A stretch of 64,000 bases of DNA from Planctomycetota bacterium (GTDB lineage Bacteria > Planctomycetota > UBA1135 > GCA-002686595), in NCBI GenBank assembly GCA_016795325.1, contig JAEUHY010000059.1:1-64000 (forward strand). Reading direction: 5' to 3'. Positions 9,240-21,150 of this stretch are shown one piece after another. The notes under the pieces were generated by a model, which saw nothing but the letters and a program-made list of their open reading frames with translations, was not told the origin of the DNA and ran no database searches. How positions within the stretch are numbered: position 1 is the first letter of the stretch; each line of letters starts with the position of its first letter. The position numbers and the translations under genes were made by a program.

Positions 9240-10940
9240 GTGAGGCTTGAGCTCGTGAGTCTGAGAGTCGCTGCGTTGTTTGCGTGCGGCCAGTTTGCGC
9301 ACGCGCAGTGTCCGCCGCGCGAACTCCTGCGGCGCTCCGCCTCGGACGCCGCGGCCCAAGATCAGTTCGGTTACGCGCTCGCGCTCGACGGCGACACCGC
9401 GTTGGCGAGCGCTCCCTACAACGGACTCTTCGGCCAGGCGGGGCTCGGCGCGGTGTACGTGCTCGAGCGCAACCTCGGCGGTCCAGGCGCCTGGGGCGAG
9501 CGCGCGCGGCTCACGCCGGCGGACATCGCGCCGCAGGCCTTCTTCGGGCTTCGCCAGGTGGCGCTCGAGGGCGACATCGCCGTCGTGCGACGCAATTGGG
9601 ACCCGCTCACGCTCGACGGGTCGTTGTATGTGTTCGAGCGCGACCTCGGCGGCCCGCACGCGTGGGGCCAGCGCACCAAACTCGACGGCGGCGGCACGAC
9701 GAACTCGACCCTCGCCGGCAGCGCCTTCGCTCTCGACGGCGACACGCTCGCGGTCTGGTTGCTCGGCGGAACGCCGGGCGCCAACTTCGGGCGCATCGCG
9801 ATCTTCGAGCGGCACCTCGGCGGCGCGAACCAGTGGGGGCTGCGCCTGCGCTTCGCACTGCCGGATGCGCCGGTGTTGAGCGCGAGTTGGTTCACTTCGG
9901 TCGCGCTCGACGGCGATCGACTGGCGGTCGGAACGGCCGAGCCCTACGAACGCGTGCACGTGTTCGAGCGCAATCTCGGCGGCGTCGACACGTGGGGGCA
10001 CGCGCAGACGATCCTCACGCCGTCGCTGGTGGACACGGACTTCGGTTGGAGCGTTGCGCTCGCCGCAGAGCAGCTCTTCGTCGGCGCACCGCGCACGTTC
10101 GTTCCCGGCGCGAGCGTCAGCGGCGCCGCGTGGCATTTCGAGCGGAGCAACACGAGTGGCTCGTACGAACTCGTCCGTCAGCTCGCGCCGAACGCGCCCA
10201 GCGCCGACGCGCGCTTCGGCGCATCGCTCGCGCTGAGTTCGAATCGCTGCGTGGTCGGCGCGCCGGGTGATGACGACTTCGGCGCGCAGACGGGCTCGGC
10301 CTGGGTGTTCGAACGCGATGCGGGAGCGCCCGGAGCGTGGGGGCTGCGCGCCCGTGTGCTCGCGAGCGATGCGTCGAGCTTCGACAACTTCGCCGCGAGC
10401 CTCGCGCTCGACGGCGCGACCTTCCTGGCCGGCGCGCCGACGCGCAGTGGTCCTGGGCCCAACGCCGGCTCGCTGTACGTGTTCGAGGTGCTCGACTGGG
10501 CGCCGCCCGCGAACTACTGCACGGCGGGGACTTCGCTCAACGGCTGCAGCGCGCAACTGAACGCGTCGGGTCTGGCGAGCGCGAGTGCGGCGAGCGGCTT
10601 CGTCGTCAGCGCGAGCGGCGTCGACGGCGCTCGCAGCGGCCTTCTCTACTACGGGCTCAGCGGCCCGCTCGCGACGCCCTTCGCCGCAGGCAGTTCGAGC
10701 TACCGCTGCGTCGCCGCGCCGTACCAACGCACTCCGGTGCTCTCGAGCAACGGCGTCTCCGGGACCTGCAACGGCTCCTTCTCTCTCGACTGGAACGCGT
10801 ACCGCGCCGGGAGCCCACTCGCGCTCGGCGCACCGTTCCTGGGCGGCGAATCCGTCTGGATCCAGGCCTGGTGGCGCGACTCGGGCGCGCCAGGCAACGC
10901 GCAGCTCTCGAATGGGCTCAGCTTCCCCGTTTGCCAGTGA
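9240..10940 (+). CDS. Secreted FG-GAP repeat protein with the Asn-Tyr-Cys-Thr C-terminal module
   Basis: The GTG at 9240 has GGGAGG about 12 bases upstream; a signal peptide (VAALFACGQFAHAQ) follows. Residues 30-415 hold about seven FG-GAP-like repeats recognisable by DQFGYALALDGDTALA, RFGASLALSSNRC and the recurring Y/H-VFERNLGG with a following WG. This pattern is typical of an extracellular seven-bladed propeller. The last 145 residues form the module shared with proteins at 14379, 27019, 59993 and 63035: it opens with NYCTAGTSLNGCS, has a central LLYYGLSG, and ends WIQAWWRDSGAPGN then LSNGLSFPVC. Two conserved Cys pairs in the module suggest disulphides outside the cell. Ligand unknown. 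Confidence 0.82.
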   Translation: MRLELVSLRVAALFACGQFAHAQCPPRELLRRSASDAAAQDQFGYALALDGDTALASAPYNGLFGQAGLGAVYVLERNLGGPGAWGERARLTPADIAPQAFFGLRQVALEGDIAVVRRNWDPLTLDGSLYVFERDLGGPHAWGQRTKLDGGGTTNSTLAGSAFALDGDTLAVWLLGGTPGANFGRIAIFERHLGGANQWGLRLRFALPDAPVLSASWFTSVALDGDRLAVGTAEPYERVHVFERNLGGVDTWGHAQTILTPSLVDTDFGWSVALAAEQLFVGAPRTFVPGASVSGAAWHFERSNTSGSYELVRQLAPNAPSADARFGASLALSSNRCVVGAPGDDDFGAQTGSAWVFERDAGAPGAWGLRARVLASDASSFDNFAASLALDGATFLAGAPTRSGPGPNAGSLYVFEVLDWAPPANYCTAGTSLNGCSAQLNASGLASASAASGFVVSASGVDGARSGLLYYGLSGPLATPFAAGSSSYRCVAAPYQRTPVLSSNGVSGTCNGSFSLDWNAYRAGSPLALGAPFLGGESVWIQAWWRDSGAPGNAQLSNGLSFPVCQ

Positions 10941-11039
10941 GCCGGGCGGCGCTCAACGCTGCGCCGACGCTCACACGTCTGTCGAGGTGATGTTCGCTCT
11001 CGCCGACCGCTCTACAGCCGAGCTTCGAGTCGCTTGAAC

Positions 11040-11186
11040 TTTGGCGTGCGCGCCAGTGCGCCGAACAACGCTCGGGCAGCGCTTCTTCGAGACGCCCGCG
11101 CCGCCGAACAGCACGAGGTCGCCACGGTCGCGGGACTCGTACACCTCGGGCGGAATCTCCGGCAGCTCCGACAGCGGGCTCGGCAC
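11040..11186 (-). pseudogene. Remnant resembling a SIR2-like protein N-terminus
   Basis: From a GTG at 11186 the minus strand reads PLSELPEIPPEV then RDRGDLVLFGGAGVSKK. The string LVLF-G-GAGVS matches the start of SIR2-family NAD-binding folds (normally F-x-GAGVS), and the preceding E-[IL]-P-x-E-hydrophobic leader is usual in SIR2-like bacterial proteins. After KK the frame continues to about 10971 with no SIR2 features, so the rest of the gene is missing. I read it as a decayed fragment; a chance match over about 30 residues is the alternative. No other SIR2 sequence is seen in the 313-base gap. Confidence 0.35.
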
Positions 11187-11254
11187 GCGGCAGAGAGTAA
11201 CTCCAGCGCGGCGAGGTCCCAGAGGCGCGAGCTCTGGCGCGCTACGATCCGGCG

Positions 11255-11464
11255 ATGCAGCTCTCGCAGCGCATCGTGATCGACGCAGAAGTTCGCTTCG
11301 GCAAGCCCTGCGTGCGCGGGACCCGCGTTTCGGTGGGCGACGTCTTGGGGTTCCTGGCGTCCGGGATGAGTGCGGACGAGGTCGTCGCGGAGTACCCGTC
11401 GATCTCCCGCGACGACGTGCTCGCGTGCCTCGACTTCGCGGCGCGCGCGATCCAGCCGCGGTAG
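11255..11464 (+). CDS. DUF433 domain protein, orphan antitoxin-like
   Basis: A 69-residue protein starting at ATG 11255. It fits DUF433 end to end: RIVIDAEVRFGKPCVRGTRV, then VGDVLGFLASGMSADEVVAE and a C-terminal DDVLACLDFAARAI. These small winged-helix proteins often act as the DNA-binding antitoxin of a pair whose toxin is a PIN-like DUF5615 protein encoded immediately downstream. No such gene is present: the next gene, acnA, starts 100 bases on. The protein is therefore an orphan here, and it may now act only as a transcription factor. Family assignment is firm; role is inferred. Confidence 0.85.
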   Translation: MQLSQRIVIDAEVRFGKPCVRGTRVSVGDVLGFLASGMSADEVVAEYPSISRDDVLACLDFAARAIQPR

Positions 11465-11563
11465 GCCCCCCGACGGCGGCCGCCGCGGCGCGCCAGGGCA
11501 GGAACCGCGCCGCGCGCGGCGCTATCCTCGTTGCCCCACAAGTCCAGTCAGGAGCCACGCCCC

Positions 11564-14275
<2,712 letters not shown>

Positions 14276-14306
14276 TTCGCGGCGCGACACCGGTCGCTGA
14301 AAACTC

Positions 14307-14347
14307 GCGCGCCCCGCGAAACCGGTTCACGGTTTCGCGGGGCGCGC
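14307..14347. terminator. Strong bidirectional hairpin terminator
   Basis: A perfect 17-bp inverted repeat (14307-14323 with 14331-14347) with a 7-base loop lies between the convergent acnA and the secreted protein gene ending at 14379. It is the longest perfect stem I found in the window and can serve both genes. Confidence 0.8.
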
Positions 14348-14378
14348 ATCGTTTGGCGCGAGCCGAGCGTCGTGCGCT

Positions 14379-16175
14379 CTAGGGACACATGACGAACTCG
14401 AGCGCCGCGCTGAGGTTGGTCGTCGAGGTCGCACCTGGATCGCGGGTCCAGGCCTGGACGCCGACCGTGGTTCCCACTTCGAGGGCGGGGTCGAAATTGC
14501 TCACGACGTGCGCGTTGAAGTCCATCGTCATCGATCCGGCGCATGCGGCGCCCGAGTTCGAAGTCGTCCGCAGTGGCGTGCGGCGCAGCGGCGGCTGCAC
14601 GCACAGGAAACCGCCCAGGAACGGTGACGCCGCGCGGCCGTTCACGCCGTAGAAGAAGAGCCCCGGTTTGTTGAGCGGCAGGCCGCTCACGCGCAGGTTG
14701 AAGCCAGCGCCCGCCGAGAGGCTGGGCGAGTTGAAGCTGAACAGGTTGCTGATCTGCGGAGTGCAGCCCAGCGACGTGGTCTGCGCCGTGCAGTAGTTCT
14801 GCACTTGCGGGAAGGCGAACGTGCGGAAGAACGTCATGCCGACGAAATCGGGGAAGTTGGTCGACCCGATGGGCGTGCGCGCGCCCGTGGGCACGTTGAT
14901 GCGGTAGAGGCGATCACCGACGCCGAACAGTCGGCCGAAGGGATCGTGCGCGAGCGCCGTGAGCGGCGTTCCCGCTCCCGAACCCGGCGTGAGCACGATG
15001 TCTTGTCCGCCCGCGAGCAGATGGACGAGCCCGACCTGCGAGTCCCACGCGATGCGGAAGTTCAACGGGTTTGCGCAAGCCGCTTCGATCGTGCGTTGCG
15101 CCGCAATCGTGCCGGGCGTGGTCACCGTCTGCGAAACGGTGTTGATCTGCAGCAACTGGTCGGGGTTGGCCCCGCCGCCCTCGGTCACCGCCTCGAGCAC
15201 GCCCGAGGTCAGCGAGTACAGATCACGCAGCCCGGCGATCGGCGCCGAGAAGACGAATGTCCCCGCTCCGTTGCGCGGGTCGATACGCCAGAATTCCGTC
15301 AGCGGACCGCCGGAGCGCGCCGCCCAGAACTCGAGCGAGTTGCTGCGCGAGGCGATGCCGAGGAACCCGAACGATCCGGCCGAGCCGATCACGCGCGTGG
15401 CGCCGGTCAGCGAATTCACGCGCGACACGGTTCCGTCGGACTCGATCGCCAGCGCCCCGTTGAAGGGCGTCATGGCGTTCACGAATTCGAGGCCGACGAA
15501 ATCCAGCCCCAGGTCCGCGGTGACCGCGGTCTTGGCGCCGCTGATGCGGTCGACGTTGAAGACCTGCCGGCCGAGGCCCGCGATCTCTCCGAACGCATTG
15601 ATGCCGAGCGAGAGGATCTGCGAGTCTCCGGTCTGTCCGCTCACGTCGCTCGCCACGCCGTTCGACCCCACTTGCACCAGGCCCAGGCCGCTGGCGCCGT
15701 TGGAACTCGCGTCCCACGCGTAGAGCTTGCCCTCCGGCGTCATGCACAGACCTTCGATGCCCCGGATGGTGGTGCTGCCGATCGTCGAGAGGCTGAAGTT
15801 CGTCATGTCCAGACGCATGAGCGTGTCGTCGACAAGGGCGTTGTTCGCACGCACGACGAGCTTGAGCGAGCCGTCCACGTCGAACGCCATGCCGCGCACC
15901 GAGCCGCTGATCGGCAACGTGGCCGCGAGGGTTCCGTCGCCAGTCGTGCGATCGATCGAGATCAGGCGCACGGGGTTGGGCGCGACGCCCGCGATCGTCC
16001 ACAGTGCGCCGTCTTCGGCGCTGGCCATGGCGAAGATGCCGCTGAAGCCGCAGTTGCCGACCAGTTGTTTGGTGTCGAGCGCGGTGTTGATGCGGTACAG
16101 GTCGCCGCCGGTGGTGAGGCCGAGGGCGTCGGGGAGCGGAGCGAGGGCCAGAACAGACAGCAGCGTGGGCAGCAT
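14379..16175 (-). CDS. Secreted propeller-like protein with the Asn-Tyr-Cys-Thr C-terminal module
   Basis: The ATG at 16175 gives a short signal peptide (MLPTLLSVLALAPL); upstream codons in the same frame lack a hydrophobic start. Residues 20-450 read as a string of beta-propeller-like units with recurring DLYRIN, LISIDRTTGDG, GTVSRVNSLTG, FWRIDPRNGAG and RLYRINVPTGA elements, similar to DUF4394-type repeats although I cannot confirm the family. The C-terminal 150 residues are the shared module: QNYCTAQTTSLGCTPQI, then GLFFYGVNG, FLCVQPPLRRTP and VQAWTRDPG. The gene is monocistronic, facing acnA. Function beyond an extracellular location is not known. Confidence 0.75.
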   Translation of the reverse strand: MLPTLLSVLALAPLPDALGLTTGGDLYRINTALDTKQLVGNCGFSGIFAMASAEDGALWTIAGVAPNPVRLISIDRTTGDGTLAATLPISGSVRGMAFDVDGSLKLVVRANNALVDDTLMRLDMTNFSLSTIGSTTIRGIEGLCMTPEGKLYAWDASSNGASGLGLVQVGSNGVASDVSGQTGDSQILSLGINAFGEIAGLGRQVFNVDRISGAKTAVTADLGLDFVGLEFVNAMTPFNGALAIESDGTVSRVNSLTGATRVIGSAGSFGFLGIASRSNSLEFWAARSGGPLTEFWRIDPRNGAGTFVFSAPIAGLRDLYSLTSGVLEAVTEGGGANPDQLLQINTVSQTVTTPGTIAAQRTIEAACANPLNFRIAWDSQVGLVHLLAGGQDIVLTPGSGAGTPLTALAHDPFGRLFGVGDRLYRINVPTGARTPIGSTNFPDFVGMTFFRTFAFPQVQNYCTAQTTSLGCTPQISNLFSFNSPSLSAGAGFNLRVSGLPLNKPGLFFYGVNGRAASPFLGGFLCVQPPLRRTPLRTTSNSGAACAGSMTMDFNAHVVSNFDPALEVGTTVGVQAWTRDPGATSTTNLSAALEFVMCP

Positions 16176-16355
16176 GGGAGTGGAGAGGGGGGCCGGAACG
16201 TCAGGCGCTGGCGGGCGCCCGCGCACGGGCAGCACTTGCAGCCCCGCTCCGTCCTCTTTCACGAAATCCCCGGAATTCCCGGGGAGTGGCTGCGCCGCGC
16301 GCCGTCCCTGCGCGCCCAGGTCGCGCTTTCGCTCGGCCACGCCCTGCCGCGCGGC

Positions 16356-16664
16356 TCAGTCGAGCTTGACGCGGTACGGCGTGCCCTCGAGCGCCGCGGC
16401 GAGCTCGTCCGCGTTGGCCTTGCCCGTCACGGTCACGACGGCTCGCTCGCTCCCGTTGGCGACGGCCTCGACCGCGACCAAACGAACGCCCGGAACGCGG
16501 CGCAGCGCAGATTCGATGCGTGCGGGGCAGCCTGCCCGACAGATCAAGCCTTCGACGACCAAGCGCGAGCTGCGTTCTTCGCGCGCCTGCCAGTTGGTCG
16601 TGGTGCTGCGGCAGGCGCCGAGCAGCATGGCGAGCGCGGGCAGGATGAGCAGGATCGACTTCAC
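16356..16664 (-). CDS. Small lipoprotein with a heavy-metal-associated (HMA)-like domain
   Basis: Starting from GTG 16664, the first 18 residues form a lipoprotein signal (SILLILPALAMLLGAC) with the lipobox LGAC. The rest is about 70 residues with the HMA ferredoxin-like pattern: RLVVEGLICRAGCPARIES, then ALRRVPGVRLVAVEAV and AVVTVTGKANADELAAAL. The metal loop is C-x3-C (CRAGC) instead of the usual C-x2-C, so metal binding is possible but unproven. A frame continuing to 16769 exists but would bury the lipoprotein signal. It lies 180 bases before the propeller-type gene on the same strand and 148 bases after the fasciclin gene. Confidence 0.75.
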   Translation of the reverse strand: MKSILLILPALAMLLGACRSTTTNWQAREERSSRLVVEGLICRAGCPARIESALRRVPGVRLVAVEAVANGSERAVVTVTGKANADELAAALEGTPYRVKLD

Positions 16665-16748
16665 GCTTCGAAGGTCTCCGTCAGGGGCTGGCGGCGTGCG
16701 GTTCGCGCCGCGCCGCGAGCCCACAGTGTAGTACCCCTGGAACGAAGT

Positions 16749-16783
16749 CGCCCCGCGGACCCGTTGCACCGGTCCGCGGGGCG
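16749..16783. terminator. Terminator hairpin of the fasciclin gene
   Basis: A perfect 13-bp stem (16749-16761 with 16771-16783) with a 9-base loop lies 30 bases downstream of the minus-strand fasciclin stop codon. There is no T-tract on the minus strand. Confidence 0.6.
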
Positions 16784-16812
16784 TTCTCCTGTTGCTGCGA
16801 TCGCTGTCTAGC

Positions 16813-17730
16813 TCACGGGAGCGGCGGCAGCAGCACGCGGTCGATGGCGTGCACCACGCCGTTGAGGCAATCGATGTCGCGCTTGAAGATGCGGGCGCCG
16901 TTGACGCGCGGCACTCCGTTCACGACGGCGAAGAACACCTCATTGCCGTTGAGCGTCGTCACGTTGCCCTGCGAAAGCGCTTGGTCGGCGTACGCGCGGC
17001 CGGGGATCACGTGGTACTTCAAGATGTCCTGGAGCAGACCCTGGTTCTGCGGCAGGAGCAGCGAGGCGACGAAACCCGGCGGCAGCGCAGCAAAAGCGTG
17101 GTCGGTGGGGGCGAGCACCGTGAACGGGCCGGGACCGTCGAGCACCGCGGCCAGGTTCGCCGCACCCAGCGCCGCGAGCAGCGTGTCGAAGCGCGAGGTC
17201 GAAGCCGCCGTGTCAGCGATGCGCGCGAGGTTGGGCGACATCACCGCGTCGAGCACGTGGATGATCCCGTTCGAGCAGATGATGTCGGTCACCGAGATGA
17301 TGCAGCCGTCGATGCGCGGAAGACCGCCGAAGAACGTCACGTTCGCGCGTTGACCGTTCGCCATCGAGAGGAACGGGCTGGCGAGCACCTGCGGCGAGCC
17401 GAACTGCCCCGGCGCGACGTGGTAGAGCAGCACGTTGCGCAGCGACTCGACGTTCGCGGGGTCGGTCAGGAACGTGACCAGGTTGGGATCGAGCGTCGAG
17501 AAGGCGGAATCCGTCGGCGCAAACACGGTGAACGGGCCGGGGCCCTGCAGCGTGCTCACCAGGTTCGCCTGGGTCAGCAGCGTGGTGAGCGTGCCGAAAC
17601 CAGGCGTGCTCACGGCGGTCTGAACGATGTCCTGGGTGCTGACCGCGGCCGTCGTCGGCGCCGCGCTGGCGGCGTTCGCTCCGCCGAGAATCAGCCCGCA
17701 AGCGAGCGCGAGGGAAGAGAGGAACTTCAT
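16813..17730 (-). CDS. Secreted protein with two fasciclin (FAS1) domains
   Basis: ATG 17730 is preceded by AGGAGA and begins a clear signal peptide (KFLSSLALACGLILGGANA, cut near ASAA). Two FAS1 domains follow at about residues 30-165 and 170-305. Each has the H1 box (GPGPFTVFAPTDSAFSTL and GPGPFTVLAPTDHAFAAL), the YH motif (LLYHVAPGQF, LKYHVIPGRA) and the H2 box (NGIIHVLDAVM, NGVVHAIDRVL). FAS1 domains mediate adhesion or surface protein contacts. The two halves are clearly internal duplicates. It is a single gene, opposite in direction to the membrane protein at 17967. Confidence 0.95.
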   Translation of the reverse strand: MKFLSSLALACGLILGGANAASAAPTTAAVSTQDIVQTAVSTPGFGTLTTLLTQANLVSTLQGPGPFTVFAPTDSAFSTLDPNLVTFLTDPANVESLRNVLLYHVAPGQFGSPQVLASPFLSMANGQRANVTFFGGLPRIDGCIISVTDIICSNGIIHVLDAVMSPNLARIADTAASTSRFDTLLAALGAANLAAVLDGPGPFTVLAPTDHAFAALPPGFVASLLLPQNQGLLQDILKYHVIPGRAYADQALSQGNVTTLNGNEVFFAVVNGVPRVNGARIFKRDIDCLNGVVHAIDRVLLPPLP

Positions 17731-17966
17731 GATGGGAGTCTCCTGTTAGGACTCGTATCTACCAGTGGGGTTCTGTCACGAGTGAGCGCACCGCGCGCTC
17801 ACCTGCCGCGCCGAACTTCGCGCTGGATTCAGACTCGGATTTGTTTCCGATGACTCTTGGTGTTTCGAAGTCGTAGTGACCCTCCGCTCGCGCTCGACAA
17901 ATCCGCCCAAAGTGCAGCGAGGGCGCTCATGGGGTTCGCCGCGCCGATCCGATACGCTCCCTTCGC

Positions 17967-18848
17967 ATGGCCGTTCTCTCCTCTTCCGCACTCCGCGCCC
18001 GCCGCGCCACGCTCTGGATCGGGCTCGCACTGATCGCCGTGTTCTGGCCGGTCAACTGGATGCTCGAGGGGCTGCGCACGCACATCTACTTCTTCCCGCT
18101 CTGGCTGGGCTACGTGCTCACGCTCGACGGCTGGGTGTGGCGCCGCACCGGCGATTCGTTGCTGTGGCGCAATCCGCGGCTGTTCGCCTGGCTCTTCCCG
18201 CTCTCGGTGCCGACGTGGTGGCTGTTCGAGGCCTTCAACGAGCGCCTCGCGAATTGGGAGTACCTCGGCGGCGAGCACTTCAGCGACCTCGAGTACTTCG
18301 TCTATGCGAGTGTGAGCTTCTCGACGGTCATCCCGGCCGTGTTCGAGAGCGCGGAGCTTGTCCGCAGCTTCAAGTTCATCGAGCGCTTTGCGAGCGGCCC
18401 GCGTTTCCCGTCGCGCGGAGACAGTGCGACCTACCGACTTGCACTGGTCGCCGCCGGCCTGGCGATGCTGGCCGCCACGCTGCTCTGGCCGCGCTACTGC
18501 TACCCGTTCGTGTGGACTTCGCTCGTGTTCCTGTTCGAGCCGCTGTGCCTGGCCCTGGGACGGCGCAGCTTCACCGAAGACATCGCGCGCGGCGACTGGC
18601 GCAACTGGATGGCGCTGTGGATCGGCGGCCTGCTGTGCGGGTTCTTCTGGGAGATGTGGAACATCGCCTCGTACCCCAAGTGGATCTACCACGTGCCCTT
18701 CGTCGGCTTCGCGAAGGTGTTCGAGATGCCCATCCTGGGCTACCTGGGCTACCTGCCGTTCGCGATGGAGCTGTACCTCGTGGCGAATCTGTGTCTGCCG
18801 CGTTCGTCGCCAGCGCCCTTCGCCGCGCCGCGCGCCAGCGCCGCGTGA
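17967..18848 (+). CDS. Polytopic membrane protein of unknown function
   Basis: A 293-residue protein with about eight hydrophobic helices, for example LWIGLALIAVFWPVNWML, LFAWLFPLSVPTWWLF, ALVAAGLAMLAATLLW, MALWIGGLLCGFFWEMWN and YLGYLPFAMELYLVANL. It is rich in Trp, with repeated W-E/F-E-x-x-N type motifs (WWLFEAFNERLANWEYL; FFWEMWNIASYPKWIY) that suggest an internal duplication of two four-helix halves. I recognise no family. It ends 31 bases before the protease gene at 18880 and may be the first gene of a three-gene unit with the protease and sulfatase. Confidence 0.7.
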   Translation: MAVLSSSALRARRATLWIGLALIAVFWPVNWMLEGLRTHIYFFPLWLGYVLTLDGWVWRRTGDSLLWRNPRLFAWLFPLSVPTWWLFEAFNERLANWEYLGGEHFSDLEYFVYASVSFSTVIPAVFESAELVRSFKFIERFASGPRFPSRGDSATYRLALVAAGLAMLAATLLWPRYCYPFVWTSLVFLFEPLCLALGRRSFTEDIARGDWRNWMALWIGGLLCGFFWEMWNIASYPKWIYHVPFVGFAKVFEMPILGYLGYLPFAMELYLVANLCLPRSSPAPFAAPRASAA

Positions 18849-18879
18849 GTCCGCGCGCGAGCTGCGGTAGCTTGGCCGA

Positions 18880-21150
18880 ATGATCGAGCTCCTGCTGCAG
18901 ACCGCGCTCGCGGCGAGCACCTGGGCCACCTGCGACGCGCGCGTCGACGCGGTGGCCTGCGTGGACGCCAACGGCGACGGCTTCGACGACCTCGGCGTGC
19001 GTCTCCACGGCACGTGGCTCGTGGCGCCGAGCGTGCGCGGCTGGAAGGCGTCGCCCTGGCGCGCGGCCGACGAGTTGGGCGCGGACGTCGCCGCCAAGCT
19101 CGAGGCGCGCCTGGCGCTCCCCGCGCCGGACGCTTCGCGCGCTCCCAAGCCGCCGCCCTACGAGCCGAACGCGCCGTTGCTCCTGCGCGCGGTTGGAGAT
19201 CTCGACGGCGACGGCGACGGCGACCTGATCGGCGCGTACCGCTGCTCGCGGCCGGGGAGTTTCCTCGAACTGCGCGTGGCCTTCAGTCCGGGCCCGAACG
19301 CGGCGGATCGCGACGGCGACGGCTTGGCGGACGAGGACGAAGCGCGCCTTGGAACCGACGCGCTCGATCGCGACAGCGACGGCGATGGATTGCTCGACGG
19401 CTGGGAGGTGCACGGACTGCCGCGCGGCATCGACGTCGGTCCGAAGACGCAGCTCGACCCGCGCCGCAAGGACGTCGTGGTCGCCGTCGCGCCCTACGTC
19501 GGCGTTCCGCTCGAGCAGCTCGAACGTGAGTTGGCGCGCGCGGCGGAGCTCTTCGCGCAAGTGGACGTCGCCAACCTCGACGGCTCGCGCGGCATCCGCA
19601 TGCACACGCGCATCGAGGCGCCCGTTCCGCCCGAGGAGCAGTTCGGCGGCGACTGGGCGCGCTGCGGCGCGGCGCGTTTTCCGCTGCGCGAGCGCGGTTT
19701 TCTGCACTGGATGCAGGTCACGCGCTGGGGCGGCGGACAATCGCAACAGACCGGCGACATGGGCGGCAGCGGGCTGGGATTCGCGGTGTTCGCGCACGAA
19801 TTCGGCCACCAGCTCTCCCTCAGCCACGAGGGCGACTCGCTTCCCGCGTGGTGTCCGCTGTACACGTCGCTGATGAACTACGCGTACAGCTACGCCTTCG
19901 ATGGCGACGCCCAGCGCGTGCACTTCTCACGCGGCGCCTTCGCGGGGCTCCAGCTGCGCGAGGCGGAGCTCATCGAACGTCTTCCGTTTGCGCACGAGCG
20001 CGTCGCGTTCCTCGCCAAGCCGCCGTTCCGCTTCACGCTGCAAGCCGACGGCGAGAGCACGCGCATCGACTGGAACCACGACGGCAAGTTCTCGGATGAG
20101 CCGGTCAGCGCCGACATCAACTACGGGAGCGCCACGACGTGCGGCGTGCGCCGCGACTGGGATCTGCAGATCGGCGCCGCGCCGGCGCTCGCCTACGTCG
20201 ACGGGCGTGCGTGGCTCGCGACCATCGACCAGAACCAGGAGACGATCAGCGTGCGCGAGTACCTCGGCGAAGAGCGCTGGGGCGCGCCGCGCGCGTTTCC
20301 GACGTCGGCCACCAACGACGATTTCCTGCTGGTCGGATGGCGCGGGCAAGGCTGGGTGCTGCTGCGGCGCGTGACCGGTTGGTTGGCGTCGGCCTTCGAC
20401 GCGAACGAGGTGAAAGAGCCCGCGGAACTCGCCGAGTTTCCGAGCGTCGAGCTCTCGGCCTGTGCGGTCGGCGAGCGCATGCTCCTGGTCTCGCGCGGCA
20501 GCGACAACTCGCTCACGCCGTACTGGATCGACGAACCCACGCGCCTCCAGCCGCGCGCTGGACCTGCGCTCGCGCTCACTTCGGGAACGCCCGTCGGGCT
20601 CGGCGTCGACCCGCGCGACGGCCGCGTCGTGATCGCGACGAGCGCGCCGCATCCCAGCGGGATTCCGCTGGGGTTGCGCGTGAGCTGGGCGCGCGTCGAG
20701 GGCGACGCGTTGATCGTCGAAGCGAGCGAGTGGGTGCGCGGCGAACAACTCGGCGCCTCCAGCGGTTCGCGTCCGGTGGTGGCCTTTGACGGCGCCGGTC
20801 AGCTCAACGTGTTCCACACCGAGCTGCCGCAACACGACGGATCCATGACCTCGTGGCGCTCGCGGCGCGTCGAGAACCCCGCGCTCGACGGCGGCTGGCT
20901 CACGTGCCAGTTGTACGACGTGTGGACGCGCACGCGGCGGCCGGTCGCCTTCGCGGCCGGGCCGCAGGGCGCGTTGTTCGCGTTCCGCTGGGACGCAGCG
21001 ACGGCCCACGGAATGCGGCCCAACGAGCTGCTGGTCGCGCACAACGGTTTTGGAATCGAAGCCGAGCCCATGCGCGATTTCGACGACGGCGCCAAGATGG
21101 CGTTGCACGGATTGGTGCACTCGATCCTGTGGATGCAAGCGAGCGAATGA
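18880..21150 (+). CDS. Secreted metzincin-type metalloprotease with calcium-binding repeats
   Basis: The zinc site is HEFGHQLSLSH (His306, Glu307, His310, His316), the HExxHxxxxxH motif of metzincins, and a Met-turn (SLMNYAY, Met332) follows after the usual gap. N-terminal to it, residues 95-185 hold Asp-rich loops (DLDGDGDGDLIG; DRDGDGLADEDEARLGTD; DRDSDGDGLLDGWEV) of the thrombospondin type 3/EF-like class, which bind calcium. The 400-residue C-terminal part is beta-rich with no motif I know. The N-terminus (IELLLQTALAAS) is only weakly hydrophobic, so export is likely but less certain. Its stop codon overlaps the start of the sulfatase gene by four bases (ATGA), which suggests coupled translation. 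Confidence 0.88.
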   Translation: MIELLLQTALAASTWATCDARVDAVACVDANGDGFDDLGVRLHGTWLVAPSVRGWKASPWRAADELGADVAAKLEARLALPAPDASRAPKPPPYEPNAPLLLRAVGDLDGDGDGDLIGAYRCSRPGSFLELRVAFSPGPNAADRDGDGLADEDEARLGTDALDRDSDGDGLLDGWEVHGLPRGIDVGPKTQLDPRRKDVVVAVAPYVGVPLEQLERELARAAELFAQVDVANLDGSRGIRMHTRIEAPVPPEEQFGGDWARCGAARFPLRERGFLHWMQVTRWGGGQSQQTGDMGGSGLGFAVFAHEFGHQLSLSHEGDSLPAWCPLYTSLMNYAYSYAFDGDAQRVHFSRGAFAGLQLREAELIERLPFAHERVAFLAKPPFRFTLQADGESTRIDWNHDGKFSDEPVSADINYGSATTCGVRRDWDLQIGAAPALAYVDGRAWLATIDQNQETISVREYLGEERWGAPRAFPTSATNDDFLLVGWRGQGWVLLRRVTGWLASAFDANEVKEPAELAEFPSVELSACAVGERMLLVSRGSDNSLTPYWIDEPTRLQPRAGPALALTSGTPVGLGVDPRDGRVVIATSAPHPSGIPLGLRVSWARVEGDALIVEASEWVRGEQLGASSGSRPVVAFDGAGQLNVFHTELPQHDGSMTSWRSRRVENPALDGGWLTCQLYDVWTRTRRPVAFAAGPQGALFAFRWDAATAHGMRPNELLVAHNGFGIEAEPMRDFDDGAKMALHGLVHSILWMQASE

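Noticed and set aside
11531..11563. TTG 11531 as acnA start
   Set aside because: GTG 11564 has a well-placed AGGAG; the TTG has none and adds an unconserved extension.
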